Shown: in pieces, positions 16,338 to 24,195 of the stretch
Position numbering within the stretch: the stretch's first letter is position 1
Layout: each line of letters opens with the position of its first letter
Assembly (NCBI GenBank): GCA_003695215.1
Contig: RFIM01000107.1
Location: forward strand, 1 to 43,396
Length of the DNA: 43,396 bases
Direction: 5' to 3'
From: Chloroflexota bacterium
GTDB taxonomy: Bacteria; Chloroflexota; Anaerolineae; Aggregatilineales; UBA2796
Made by a program: the position numbers and the translations under genes
The notes under the pieces: generated by a model
Told to the model about the DNA's origin: nothing
The model's database searches: none
What the model saw: only the letters and a program-made list of their open reading frames with translations

Positions 16338-16366
16338 AGTTTAGCAGAAGCAAGCTCGCAGTGCAA
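16338..16366 (-). promoter_or_regulatory. Promoter of the AapJ-like gene
   Basis: Minus-strand TTGCAC (16366-16361), 17-nt spacer, then TAAACT (16343-16338) with TGC directly before it, i.e. an extended -10. It lies between the PBP terminator and the start codon at 16295. Confidence 0.5.
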
Positions 16367-16388
16367 AAGACTTTGGGCAATTTGCCCG

Positions 16389-16422
16389 AAAAAAACGCCT
16401 GCACTGAACTTCAGTGCAGGCG
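16389..16422 (-). terminator. Terminator of the penicillin-binding protein gene
   Basis: CGCCTGCACTGA (16396-16407) and TCAGTGCAGGCG (16411-16422) form a perfect 12-bp stem with a 3-nt loop. On the minus strand seven T follow (16395-16389). It starts 10 nt past the stop codon. Confidence 0.9.
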
Positions 16423-16432
16423 CGGCACGGCA

Positions 16433-19400
16433 TTACGGCGCCTGAGTTGGCGGGAAGATCGAGATAGGCGGCGTGGCTGTTGGCATGAAGTTCGGCGTGA
16501 ACATGGGCGGAATATCGTTGATCGGCACAGGCGTCGCCGTTGGCGGGAAGAGCGGCGGCGCAGTTGGGAAGATGAGCTCAGGCGTGGTGGTCGGGAAGAA
16601 GAAGCTGGGCGTCTCCGTCACGAAGAAAGGCGGCTGAGTCGGGAAGAAGGGCAGCTCAGTTGGTTGAACGGCGGTGTTCTGGACGAAGATCGGCACGCTG
16701 GCTTCAAGGCGGCGCCCTTGCTGATCGAAGACGACTAAGCGCAGCGTGTACGCGCCATCAGGTCGGCTGCGCGAGTCCCAGCCGCCTAGCACGGTATTAG
16801 GTAGGCTCGGCAACTGATTGTATGGGCCGTCTATGCGCGTGAAGCCCTGCGGCGAGTGCCCGACGCCCAACTCAATCTCATAACGAGCGAAGTTCGGCAT
16901 GCTGATCGTGCCAACAATCTGCACCACGCCGTTGACGATGCCTTGTGGCAACGGGCTAGCAAGGCTGACGTTCGGTCGTTCCATGCCCGGACGGCAGGCT
17001 TCGGTCGGCGGCGGCGCCAAAGGCAGCTGCAAGTTGCGTTGCCGCGCCCAAGCCTGGCCTGTTGGCGTGTTGTTCAGCCAGGCGAAGGCGCTTGGATCGT
17101 CAAGGTTCAAAAAGACCTTGTCTTCCACGTATTCAGGGCAGAACTCGTTGGCGATCAGGTTCGAGAAGCTATCCACGCGCACAACGCGGAAGATCGAATC
17201 AGCGGGCGGCGGCGGGTTGGGCGCGAAGACCAGCTCAGGGCGCCGATTCAGGCAGCCTTCGAAATCCTGCGTGCCGAAATCGGCGCAGATCGTAGTCTGG
17301 CCGACGTTTGGCGGCACAGGGAAGTTCTGTGGCGGCACATTGGCCAGAATCGCGGTCATCACTTCGTTCCAGATCGGCGCTGCGCCGACGACGCCGCTGG
17401 TGCCGATCATCGGCTCGCCACGCGTGTTGCCTACCCAAACACCGACCACAACCTGTGGCGTGTAGCCAACCGTCCAGTTATCGCGGTTGTTATCAGTCGT
17501 GCCTGTCTTAACGGCGGCTGTGTGCCCGTTGCGCAGCAGGAGCGGGCTGTTGGCGCCGAAGGCAGGCGTGCGCGCTGCGTTATCCGAGAGCATGTGCGTG
17601 ATCAGGTAGGCTAGGCCTGGCTCGACAACTTGAGTTGGCGCAGGCGGCTGATATTGGAAGACGACCTCTTCCACGCCGCCGCGCTTGCGCGTGATGCGGT
17701 TGATGGCGTGCAAGGGCACGGCATTGCCGCCGTTGGCGAGTACGCTGTAGCCGCGCACTAGGTCGAGCATGGTCACCTCAGCGGCGCCGAGCGCCGTTGC
17801 CAAGCCAGCTTGCTCAGGCTGCGTCAGCGGGAAGTTGATGCCCACGCGCGCCGCAAGCGCCTTGAAACGATCGATGCCTGTATAGGCAAGCGCCTTGACT
17901 GCAGGCACATTGTACGAATTCGCCAACGCTGAGCGCATGGACTGCGGGCCATGGAAGGTGTTATCGTAGTTGCGCGGGCAGTATGGCTGCGCTTGTGTGC
18001 CGAAGCAGGTCTGCACGTCCCAGATGACGGTCGCCGGCGTCCAATAGCGATTTTGAGCGTCGCGTTCCATGGCCGTCAGATAGATGAATGGCTTGAGCGC
18101 CGAGCCTGGCTGGCGCGGCGCGAGCGTGACATTCACCTGACCGTCAATCTCAGCGTTATTGAAGTCCACGCTGCCGACCATGGCCAAGATCGCGCCATCG
18201 CTCGGTCGGACGGCCAGGAGCGCGCCGTTGCGCACGTTCTGAGCGGCAAGGCCTGCGATTTGGCGTTTGACGGCCGCTTCAGCCGCGTCTTGAATGCGCG
18301 GATCGATGGTTGTGTAAACGTTAAAGCCTGAGGTGTAAAGCGCATCTTGCCCGAATTGCGCTTCCAGCAACTGGCGGACGTAGACCACGAAGTGCGGGTA
18401 GGTTATCTCGCCATAGTTGGTGCGGAAAGCGAACATATTGGCGATTACAAGCGCCGTCTGGGCCACGTTGCCTGAAATCGAGGCAGCCACGGCCGCTGGG
18501 CTTTGGTCGCGCGGATTCTCAGTGATGCAGAACGGCGCGTTATTGTAAGGCGTATGTTCCATGCGGATGCAACCGGCTTCGACCATCAGGCGCTGGACTT
18601 CGCGCATGCGGATGAGCCAGGCTGGGTCCTGCCCTTGTGGCGGTCGGATAGCAGGATCGTATGTGGCAGGCGCCTGCACCAGGCCTGCTAAAAAGGATGC
18701 CTCAGCCAGGTTCAGGTCTTTGGCCGACTTTCTGAAGTAGGTCTGTGCTGCTGCCTCGACGCCATAAGCCAGATTGCCGTAATAGACTGTGTTTAGATAG
18801 AACTCCAGGATTTGGCTTTTGCTATAGCGGCGATAGATTTCGGAGGCGACGATGACCTCGTCAATTTTGCGGCTGACCGAGCGATCCAGCGCAGCGCCAG
18901 CATCCAGGACTTTGGCGCGCGCCAGCTGCTGTGTGATCGAGCTTGCGCCGCTGATCGTCTCGCCACTGGTGAAGTTTTGCAAGATGGCGCGGAACATGGC
19001 GATCAGATCGAAGCCTGGATTATCGTAGAAGCGCTTATCCTCAGTGGCGACAGTGGCGTGGATCATGAACGGCGATATCTCATCTAGCGTCACGTACAGC
19101 CGTGCGCCAAGGTTGGGATCGTTGAGCTGATGGATCAAGCGGCCAGAGGCATCGAAGATGCGCACTGACTGCGATTCGGCGTCGATCGCTTGCCCAAGCG
19201 AGGCGATGCGCGCTTCGTAGCGCCCGATGATGTTGAGATAAAAGATGATAGTGCCGACAATGACGAACAGCGAGCCCGTCAGGAAGGCGAAGAGCGCCAC
19301 GAGCGCAATGCGGATGATCAAGCCGCCAAGGCGCTCAGGATTATCTTGCAAGCCAGGCTTGATGCCGTAATCAGGCTGAATACTGGCCTGCTGTGGCACA

Positions 19401-20602
19401 GGCGTCGGGATGCTCGATGTAGCGCGGTTCTTGAGCGAGGCGAATGAGCTTGCAGGCACAGTCTGACCTGAGAGCGCAGGGTTCGGCATGGTTGCCCCTG
19501 CGCCGACGTGCGGCTGCGTCACATCCAGCAGGCGATTCGGCACAGTCGGCCCGGAGCCGCCTTGCTCAGCCGCAAGCCGCGCTGCCCACTTGCCAACAAC
19601 CGTGCCCTGATCGTCCACTAACGGCGGTTGATTGGGCAAGGGCGAGGCAGGGCGTTCAGGCGGGTTTTGCGTCGGCTGCGAATCGGGCGTAGTTTGGGAA
19701 GGCGAAGATGTCTCGGGCACATTAACCGCTTTCTGCTCACTAGTAGCAACTTTAGGCGCGCGCAGGCGTTCAGGCGCCTCTGGCAGGAGTACCTCGCCCG
19801 AGGGCGGCGCCAAGCCGGGTGGTGTATCTTTGACCCAATCCACGCCATCGTACCTGAACCAGGCGTCGGTATCAAAGCCATACATCCACCAAGTTTTGCC
19901 CACTTGGATCATCATGTCCCGTAGCTTCTGCCTGGCATCTTCGCGAGATATCGAACCGCTCCTGTACTTGCGGCGCAAAAGATTGACTTCGCGTTCGACC
20001 TTATGGAAGCGCTGCACCAGATCAGTCTCAGAAGCAGGCGCGCTGAACGTAGCTACTTGAGGCCGCGCAGTGCTTGACGGCACTTCAGATTCAGATATCG
20101 GCTCAGATGTCGGCGCTTCTGTTTCTAAATCAGCGGACATGACTGACATCTGACTGAAGTTAGCAGGTTCAGTCTCCGTCAGGGCCACTGCTGTCTGATC
20201 GATCGGTGTGCTAGAGTCCTCAGGTGGCGCGTTAGTGGCTTCAAGGCTCAGTGGCGCGTCAAGCGTTGCGCTACCTTCCGCAGGCGATGGCTCGGCGGGC
20301 TTGACGAAACCGACGCCTGGCACGTAGTGCGAGTAATCTGCCTGGTCAGCGAGCGCAGCGTTAGGCGGCAAATTCAGGGCTGCAGGCGTGTGTTTGGCCT
20401 TCATGAGCAAGCCGACGCGCTCTACAGCCTCGCGCGGCAAAAACCAGCCACCGCGCCGCTCAGGCGCTTCCTCAGTGGCAGGCGGCACGTACTCAGATTC
20501 TTGCAGGCGGCGCTTGAGCGCCTCTTGAATCGCAGGATCATCGGAAGTAGACCACGCCGCGTTGCGCCAATGCTCAGGCGAATTCTCCATCAAGTCAGGC
20601 AT
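16433..20602 (-). CDS. Class A penicillin-binding protein with large cytoplasmic extension
   Basis: Bifunctional peptidoglycan synthase (glycosyltransferase plus transpeptidase), 1389 aa, far longer than the usual 700-900. Layout from the ATG at 20602: disordered cytoplasmic region (1-425) holding a compact module at about 195-262 with LRRKYRSGSISREDARQKL and then WFRYDGVDWVKDTPPG; TM (about 427-458); GT51 domain with catalytic E521 in ATEDKRFYD and SSITQQLARA; transpeptidase with S834-x-x-K837 (PGSALKPF), SYN 896-898 and KTGT 1032-1035; a beta-rich C-terminal domain (about 1190-1300); and a Pro/Thr/Phe-rich tail (about 1310-1389). Catalytic residues are intact. An in-frame GTG at 20623 is an alternative start. 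It has its own promoter and terminator. Confidence 0.93.
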   Translation of the reverse strand: MPDLMENSPEHWRNAAWSTSDDPAIQEALKRRLQESEYVPPATEEAPERRGGWFLPREAVERVGLLMKAKHTPAALNLPPNAALADQADYSHYVPGVGFVKPAEPSPAEGSATLDAPLSLEATNAPPEDSSTPIDQTAVALTETEPANFSQMSVMSADLETEAPTSEPISESEVPSSTARPQVATFSAPASETDLVQRFHKVEREVNLLRRKYRSGSISREDARQKLRDMMIQVGKTWWMYGFDTDAWFRYDGVDWVKDTPPGLAPPSGEVLLPEAPERLRAPKVATSEQKAVNVPETSSPSQTTPDSQPTQNPPERPASPLPNQPPLVDDQGTVVGKWAARLAAEQGGSGPTVPNRLLDVTQPHVGAGATMPNPALSGQTVPASSFASLKNRATSSIPTPVPQQASIQPDYGIKPGLQDNPERLGGLIIRIALVALFAFLTGSLFVIVGTIIFYLNIIGRYEARIASLGQAIDAESQSVRIFDASGRLIHQLNDPNLGARLYVTLDEISPFMIHATVATEDKRFYDNPGFDLIAMFRAILQNFTSGETISGASSITQQLARAKVLDAGAALDRSVSRKIDEVIVASEIYRRYSKSQILEFYLNTVYYGNLAYGVEAAAQTYFRKSAKDLNLAEASFLAGLVQAPATYDPAIRPPQGQDPAWLIRMREVQRLMVEAGCIRMEHTPYNNAPFCITENPRDQSPAAVAASISGNVAQTALVIANMFAFRTNYGEITYPHFVVYVRQLLEAQFGQDALYTSGFNVYTTIDPRIQDAAEAAVKRQIAGLAAQNVRNGALLAVRPSDGAILAMVGSVDFNNAEIDGQVNVTLAPRQPGSALKPFIYLTAMERDAQNRYWTPATVIWDVQTCFGTQAQPYCPRNYDNTFHGPQSMRSALANSYNVPAVKALAYTGIDRFKALAARVGINFPLTQPEQAGLATALGAAEVTMLDLVRGYSVLANGGNAVPLHAINRITRKRGGVEEVVFQYQPPAPTQVVEPGLAYLITHMLSDNAARTPAFGANSPLLLRNGHTAAVKTGTTDNNRDNWTVGYTPQVVVGVWVGNTRGEPMIGTSGVVGAAPIWNEVMTAILANVPPQNFPVPPNVGQTTICADFGTQDFEGCLNRRPELVFAPNPPPPADSIFRVVRVDSFSNLIANEFCPEYVEDKVFLNLDDPSAFAWLNNTPTGQAWARQRNLQLPLAPPPTEACRPGMERPNVSLASPLPQGIVNGVVQIVGTISMPNFARYEIELGVGHSPQGFTRIDGPYNQLPSLPNTVLGGWDSRSRPDGAYTLRLVVFDQQGRRLEASVPIFVQNTAVQPTELPFFPTQPPFFVTETPSFFFPTTTPELIFPTAPPLFPPTATPVPINDIPPMFTPNFMPTATPPISIFPPTQAP

Positions 20603-20671
20603 CGCAACACCTATTCTTCCCACTCAACCGACAAGCCATGAGTAGCGTCAGTTTATGGCGATCTCAAACGC

Positions 20672-20701
20672 ATTCTAACCTTGATCTGAAAGATGTGTCA
20701 A
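20672..20701 (-). promoter_or_regulatory. Promoter of the penicillin-binding protein gene
   Basis: Minus-strand TTGACA (20701-20696), a perfect -35, 18-nt spacer, TAGAAT (20677-20672). Predicted start near 20665 gives a leader of about 60 nt. Confidence 0.65.
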
Positions 20702-20939
20702 GCTAGCGCGACGTCGGGAAAGGGTCAGGTTGGCGCTCTTGCGGTTTTGAAGGATCAGTGATACATTCGGCGTGCCATGCGTGATTTTACGATCCTTTGA
20801 CGATTCTGAGAGGTCACTGAATCACTTTTTGTGTAAAACTTATGGTGTGAGTGAAATACAGTTTGGGCGACCAAGTGGCTTTACAAGGCGGTTTTTACGC
20901 AGATCGTCCGATTGAGTGACTAAAGATGGTAGCCTAGCT
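20702..20939. other. Gap between divergent genes; inverted repeat, no gene seen
   Basis: The whole gap between the penicillin-binding protein start (20602) and the unknown gene (20940) is 337 nt. Besides the minus-strand promoter it holds AAGGATC (20750-20756) inverted at 20791-20797 (GATCCTT), with AGTGAT (20757-20762) also complementary to ATCACT (20821-20826), and TGAGTGA twice (near 20848 and 20913). The pairings could nest into a loose structure. No known RNA family was recognised and no plus-strand promoter is clear. Confidence 0.35.
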
Positions 20940-21461
20940 ATGCTCACTTTTCTCTCTGGTTGGCGCAGCGCCGACCGCGACGCCGCATTGCTCAAACATC
21001 GCGATCCAACACGGCACGCTGTCTTCTTCATCGACAATCTCTCCAGTCTGCCACACTTGCTCAGCGATGTGCCCATCATCGATGTGTGGCGCAACGGCAC
21101 TCTGGACTTCCAGATAGACGATAACGTGGATACCATGATCCGTATCAACCACGATACCGATCATGATCTGATCGTGCGCTCTGTGGCGCATATGCTGCTG
21201 AGTGGCAGCAAGGCGCAGCCGATTGTGGCCTATGATGCCACAGCCCATCTCTATCGGCTGTTCCCTGCCCTGCGAGCTGCAGGCGCCTTGCTGGCAGCTG
21301 ATGAGCGTTTAGACGCGCCCAGCGGCGATCGCGTGCTGTTCACGCGCGGCGGCTCGTTCGCCTGGCGCGACTATGTGCTGGAATCGCAGACGGCTCAGCT
21401 GCTCAACTCAGAAGTGCTAGATGGCGGCATCGTGCCTGATCCTGAGGAGATTCCTGACTAG
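20940..21461 (+). CDS. Unknown soluble protein
   Basis: Unrecognised protein of 173 aa. It looks globular, with alternating hydrophobic strands and helices (HAVFFIDNLSSLPHLL, VPIIDVWRNGTLDFQIDDNV, VRSVAHMLLSG), and ends in an acidic PDPEEIPD tail. No signal peptide, membrane segment or cysteine motif. The start is uncertain: ATG at 20940 or an in-frame GTG at 20916; neither has a good ribosome site. Overlapping minus-strand reading frames are less protein-like. It has its own 3' hairpin shared with the convergent SPFH gene. No neighbour suggests a role. Confidence 0.6.
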   Translation: MLTFLSGWRSADRDAALLKHRDPTRHAVFFIDNLSSLPHLLSDVPIIDVWRNGTLDFQIDDNVDTMIRINHDTDHDLIVRSVAHMLLSGSKAQPIVAYDATAHLYRLFPALRAAGALLAADERLDAPSGDRVLFTRGGSFAWRDYVLESQTAQLLNSEVLDGGIVPDPEEIPD

Positions 21462-21468
21462 CTCGGCC

Positions 21469-21503
21469 AAAAAAGTGCGCCGAGCCTGACTGGCTCGGCG
21501 CAC
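21469..21503 (-). terminator. Terminator of the nfeD-SPFH operon (bidirectional hairpin)
   Basis: GTGCGCCGAGCC (21475-21486) and GGCTCGGCGCAC (21492-21503) form a perfect 12-bp stem with a 5-nt loop. On the minus strand six T follow (21474-21469). In the plus direction the same hairpin follows the unknown gene but has no T tract. Confidence 0.88.
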
Positions 21504-21509
21504 GCTAGC

Positions 21510-22454
21510 TCACTTTGAGGCCACGCGGCTTGCTTCAGAGAGAGAAGGCGCGCTCTCAGGCGGCACAGCTGCGCTGTTGTTAGCCATTGTGTTGAGGACT
21601 TGCTGCGCCAGCGAAGTCAGCTCTAAGGGCAGCACAAACTTGGTCGAGTCGCTGGCGCCGAGCGCCTTGAGGGCTTCCATGTACTGGAGCGCCATAGTGT
21701 TGGCATCGATGCTACGCGCTTGCTCGTAAATGGCGCGCAGCGCCATGGCGAAGCCTTGCGCGCGCAGCAATTGCGCCTGCCGCTCGCCTTCTGCCTTGAG
21801 GATTTCTGCCTGCTTCTCGCCTTCTGCCTTGAGGATTTCGGCTTGCTTCTGACCTTCTGCGACCATGACCGCCGACTCGCGCTCGCCACTGGCTTGCGTG
21901 ACCATAGCGCGGCGCGTGCGCTCTGCCGTCATCTGACGGTTCATCGCATCTTGCACGTCGCGCGGCGGCTCGATCTCTCGGATTTCCACGCTAGTGATCT
22001 TCAGGCCCCAGCGCTCAGTGATCTCATCCAGCTTGACGCGCAGCTTGTCGTTGATCTCCTCGCGCTTGGCTAGCACGTCGTCCAACGTGATATCGCCGAT
22101 CACAGCGCGCAGCGTCGTCGTAGCGATGTTCAAGGAAGCGCTCACCACATTATCCACTTGCAAGACGGCGCGCCGCGGATCGACCACGCGATAGTAGACC
22201 AAAAAGTCAATCGAGATCGGCGCGTTATCTTTCGTGATAGCCGTCTGGCGCGGAATCTCCAGAAAGCGCTCGCGCAAATCCACTTTGGTCGCGCTTTCCC
22301 AAGGCATCACATAGGTGATGCCCGGCCCGCGCACACCTGCATAGCGCCCCAGAGCTAAGATCACCAAGCGCTCGAACTCTGAGACGACGCGCACTGTGCG
22401 CAAGATGAAGAAAGCCGTTGCGCCCAGAAGGATTACGATCAGCAGCCCAGTCAT
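21510..22454 (-). CDS. SPFH/stomatin-like (slipin, band 7) membrane protein
   Basis: Membrane-anchored SPFH protein of 314 aa that forms large oligomers in membrane microdomains; often a partner of NfeD. One N-terminal membrane helix (2-21), then the SPFH domain (about 25-200: VSEFERLVILALGR, GPGITYVMPW, DNAPISIDFLVYYRV, LRAVIGDITLDDVL, VEIREIEPP). A charged coiled region with an 11-residue repeat of the type A-E-G-x-K-Q-A-E-I-L-K (about 200-235) and a C-terminal tail follow. A perfect AGGAGG ribosome site overlaps the end of nfeD, 12 nt upstream, so the two are co-transcribed and probably translated together. Confidence 0.95.
   Translation of the reverse strand: MTGLLIVILLGATAFFILRTVRVVSEFERLVILALGRYAGVRGPGITYVMPWESATKVDLRERFLEIPRQTAITKDNAPISIDFLVYYRVVDPRRAVLQVDNVVSASLNIATTTLRAVIGDITLDDVLAKREEINDKLRVKLDEITERWGLKITSVEIREIEPPRDVQDAMNRQMTAERTRRAMVTQASGERESAVMVAEGQKQAEILKAEGEKQAEILKAEGERQAQLLRAQGFAMALRAIYEQARSIDANTMALQYMEALKALGASDSTKFVLPLELTSLAQQVLNTMANNSAAVPPESAPSLSEASRVASK
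21786..21850 (-). repeat. 33-bp tandem repeat inside the SPFH gene
   Basis: Two near-identical 33-bp copies (starting at 21786 and 21819; about 3 mismatches) plus a degraded third from 21852. They encode the 11-residue units with core KQAEILKAEGE. The unit is in frame, so copy-number change would lengthen the coiled region without a frameshift. Confidence 0.85.
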
Positions 22455-22466
22455 AGACCAACCTCC

Positions 22467-23141
22467 TTAGCTTGATTCATCCGATCTGTACAAGGACTCT
22501 AGCGGCACATCAGGCGGATTCTCTTCGGCCTGAGACTCAGCCAAGCGCGGCAAGTGCTTGGGCTTGGCGCGCCGCACAAACAACCGCAAACCTTCCTTCG
22601 AGACCACCTCTACGTAGGTGCCGCTCGGCAAGGGCTCGTTGCTGTAAGCTGTCCACAGCTCGCTATTCACGTTGACTGTGCCGACAGGATCGAGCGGCTT
22701 GACGACATAGCCGTGAGCGCCTTCGAGCTGCTCATCCTCGCCTACAGTCGGTTGGCTGATCTGTTTGCGATAAAATGGCAGCAACACCAGCTGATACAGC
22801 CCCAACGAGATCGCTGCAGTCACGCCGACAATCACAGGCGAGACCGAGGCATCTGTGAACAGGAACAGCCCGCTCAGCGCTTGTGCCACTAGGCCCAGCA
22901 GCGCCCAACGAGCCATCTCGCGTCGATACAGCGGCAAGAGCATATAGCCAAGCACGCCCATGCCCAGCAAAACCACAAACAGCCAGTTTGTGGCAGGGTT
23001 AGTCACCAGCGCCAAAATTGCGCCGATCAGCGCGCCCGCTGCCAGCAGCTCGATGAAACCCGTGCCAGGCACATACACGCCGAAGACGCTCGCCCACAGG
23101 CCTAGCAGCAGCAGCAGATAAGTCAGATTTGGATCGATCAC
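22467..23141 (-). CDS. NfeD family membrane protein
   Basis: Partner of SPFH proteins, 224 aa. Hydrophobic helices at about 5-24, 30-48, 50-68, 77-95 and 98-120, then a soluble OB-fold NfeD domain (about 135-195: LEGAHGYVVKPLDPVGTVNV, SGTYVEVVSKEGLRLFVRR) and an acidic tail. Truncated-type NfeD without the N-terminal ClpP-like serine protease domain. The start is GTG at 23141; the ribosome site is weak. The gene order nfeD then SPFH is the usual conserved pairing, implying roles in membrane organisation or quality control. Confidence 0.9.
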   Translation of the reverse strand: MIDPNLTYLLLLLGLWASVFGVYVPGTGFIELLAAGALIGAILALVTNPATNWLFVVLLGMGVLGYMLLPLYRREMARWALLGLVAQALSGLFLFTDASVSPVIVGVTAAISLGLYQLVLLPFYRKQISQPTVGEDEQLEGAHGYVVKPLDPVGTVNVNSELWTAYSNEPLPSGTYVEVVSKEGLRLFVRRAKPKHLPRLAESQAEENPPDVPLESLYRSDESS

Positions 23142-23184
23142 CTCGCACCCGCTATCTACTCGCCGAGGCTACCATCACAATGAT

Positions 23185-23193
23185 TGTATACCA
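23185..23193 (-). promoter_or_regulatory. Extended -10 of the nfeD-SPFH operon
   Basis: Minus-strand TGG-TATACA (23193-23185), 44 nt before the GTG start. An overlapping TACAAT (23188-23183) is an alternative. No -35 match is evident. Confidence 0.4.
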
Positions 23194-23206
23194 TTTTGTG
23201 CCCTGG

Positions 23207-23228
23207 AATACCACCAAAAAGTGGTATT
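23207..23228. promoter_or_regulatory. Inverted repeat between divergent operons
   Basis: AATACCAC (23207-23214) and GTGGTATT (23221-23228) form a perfect 8-nt inverted repeat around CAAAAA. It lies between the divergent -10 boxes, flanked by near-identical direct repeats TTTTGTGCCCT (23194-23204) and TTTTGCGCCCT (23227-23237). Candidate shared operator. Confidence 0.45.
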
Positions 23229-23259
23229 TTGCGCCCTACGCCGCTTTGACCGTGAGCCT

Positions 23260-23269
23260 GTGGTATAAT
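23260..23269 (+). promoter_or_regulatory. Extended -10 promoter of the four-gene operon
   Basis: GTGGTATAAT, with TG-G before a consensus TATAAT hexamer, 34 nt before the ATG at 23304. TTGACC (23246-23251) is too close (12 nt) to be its -35. Confidence 0.55.
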
Positions 23270-23303
23270 CAAATCTGCACATCTCAGTAGCGAGGTTCTG
23301 CGC

Positions 23304-23684
23304 ATGACTGCCAAGCCCTCTAAGCCTACTTTTATCTACACCACCAGCGGCGATTGGCAAGCCACTGTGGTTGATGGACGCATTTTCGATACGCGCGGCG
23401 AGTACATCGGCTTTGTGGAAGGCGCTAGCGTCTACACGCGTGATGGCGAGTGGATCGGCGATCTCTCCAAAGATGGGCGCATTTTGCGCAAGCGCGCCGC
23501 CAAAGGCCGCCCGCTGCACCCGAACCCGCCGCCCAAGCCGAGCGTCCGACCTGCCAATTTGCCCGCCCGTGCGCCCTTGCCGCCACAAAATGGCGACCTG
23601 ACTTACGACATCGTGGACGTGCTGGAAGAAGACCCTGATATCTTCAAGCGCGTCAGCGACCGCCGCAAGGATATCGGCGGATGA
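23304..23684 (+). CDS. Small beta-repeat protein (possible 4-fold beta-flower type)
   Basis: Protein of 126 aa. Residues about 10-65 show short repeats of the type G-x-I/V-x-D/T-x-x-G-E-x-I-G (VDGRIFDTRGEYIGFVEGAS, YTRDGEWIGDLSKDGRI), which resembles the 4-fold beta-flower fold; binding partner unknown. A Pro-rich linker (70-95) leads to an acidic tail (DLTYDIVDVLEEDPDIF) and a basic end. No signal peptide. First gene of an operon: its stop overlaps the next start by ATGA (23681-23684). The fold call is by eye; the function is not known. Confidence 0.72.
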   Translation: MTAKPSKPTFIYTTSGDWQATVVDGRIFDTRGEYIGFVEGASVYTRDGEWIGDLSKDGRILRKRAAKGRPLHPNPPPKPSVRPANLPARAPLPPQNGDLTYDIVDVLEEDPDIFKRVSDRRKDIGG

Positions 23685-24193
23685 GCGATCCAATCGAAAT
23701 CGGGCGCACTGTCGCCGAGTCGCGGGTCCAGTTGGTGCAATTCATGCGCCCCGAACACGCTAACGCGCTCGGTAATGTGCATGGCGGCGAGATCATGAAG
23801 CTGGTGGACGAAGCGGGCGCGCTCGCTGCCATGCGCCATGCGCGCACTGTTGTGGTGACTGTAGCAATGGACTCGATGACCTTCACAGAGCCAATCCGCA
23901 TCGGCGCTGTGCTGACCGTCTCAGCTGAGCTGACCTACGTTGGCAGCACATCCATGGAAGCGCAAGTCGAGGTGATCGCCGAGAATCCAATCACAGGCGA
24001 GCGCAGGCATACTAACACCGCTTATTTGGTCTATGTCGCCCTGGATGAGTCAGGGCGCCCGAAGCGCGTGCCGCCGTTGATCGCCACGACAGATGAAGAG
24101 CGTGCGCGGCTGGCAGCAGGTGCCGCGCGGCAAGCTGAGCGCAAGCGCCGTCGCGCGGCTGAAGCAGTGCCATCGCAGCCTGAGAGCAGTTGA
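23681..24193 (+). CDS. Acyl-CoA thioesterase, hot-dog fold (YciA/BACH type)
   Basis: Hydrolyses acyl-CoA thioesters, 170 aa. The family signature is clear: QFMRPEHANALGNVHGGEIM (about 20-39), then LVDEAGALAAMRHA with the catalytic Asp, VTVAMDSMTFTEPIRIGAVL and a second strand set ELTYVGSTSMEAQVEVIAEN. The last 30 residues are basic (AERKRRRAAE) and probably disordered. Translationally coupled to the genes on both sides: 4-nt overlap upstream, 2-nt gap to the next ATG. Its link to a chelatase-type ATPase has no obvious reason; acyl-chain specificity cannot be read from sequence. Confidence 0.9.
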   Translation: MSDPIEIGRTVAESRVQLVQFMRPEHANALGNVHGGEIMKLVDEAGALAAMRHARTVVVTVAMDSMTFTEPIRIGAVLTVSAELTYVGSTSMEAQVEVIAENPITGERRHTNTAYLVYVALDESGRPKRVPPLIATTDEERARLAAGAARQAERKRRRAAEAVPSQPESS

Positions 24194-24195
24194 AG

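Noticed and set aside
16856..17614. 252-codon open frame on the plus strand
   Set aside because: Antisense to the transpeptidase part of the penicillin-binding protein, whose motifs are certain; no ribosome site and low-complexity basic composition.
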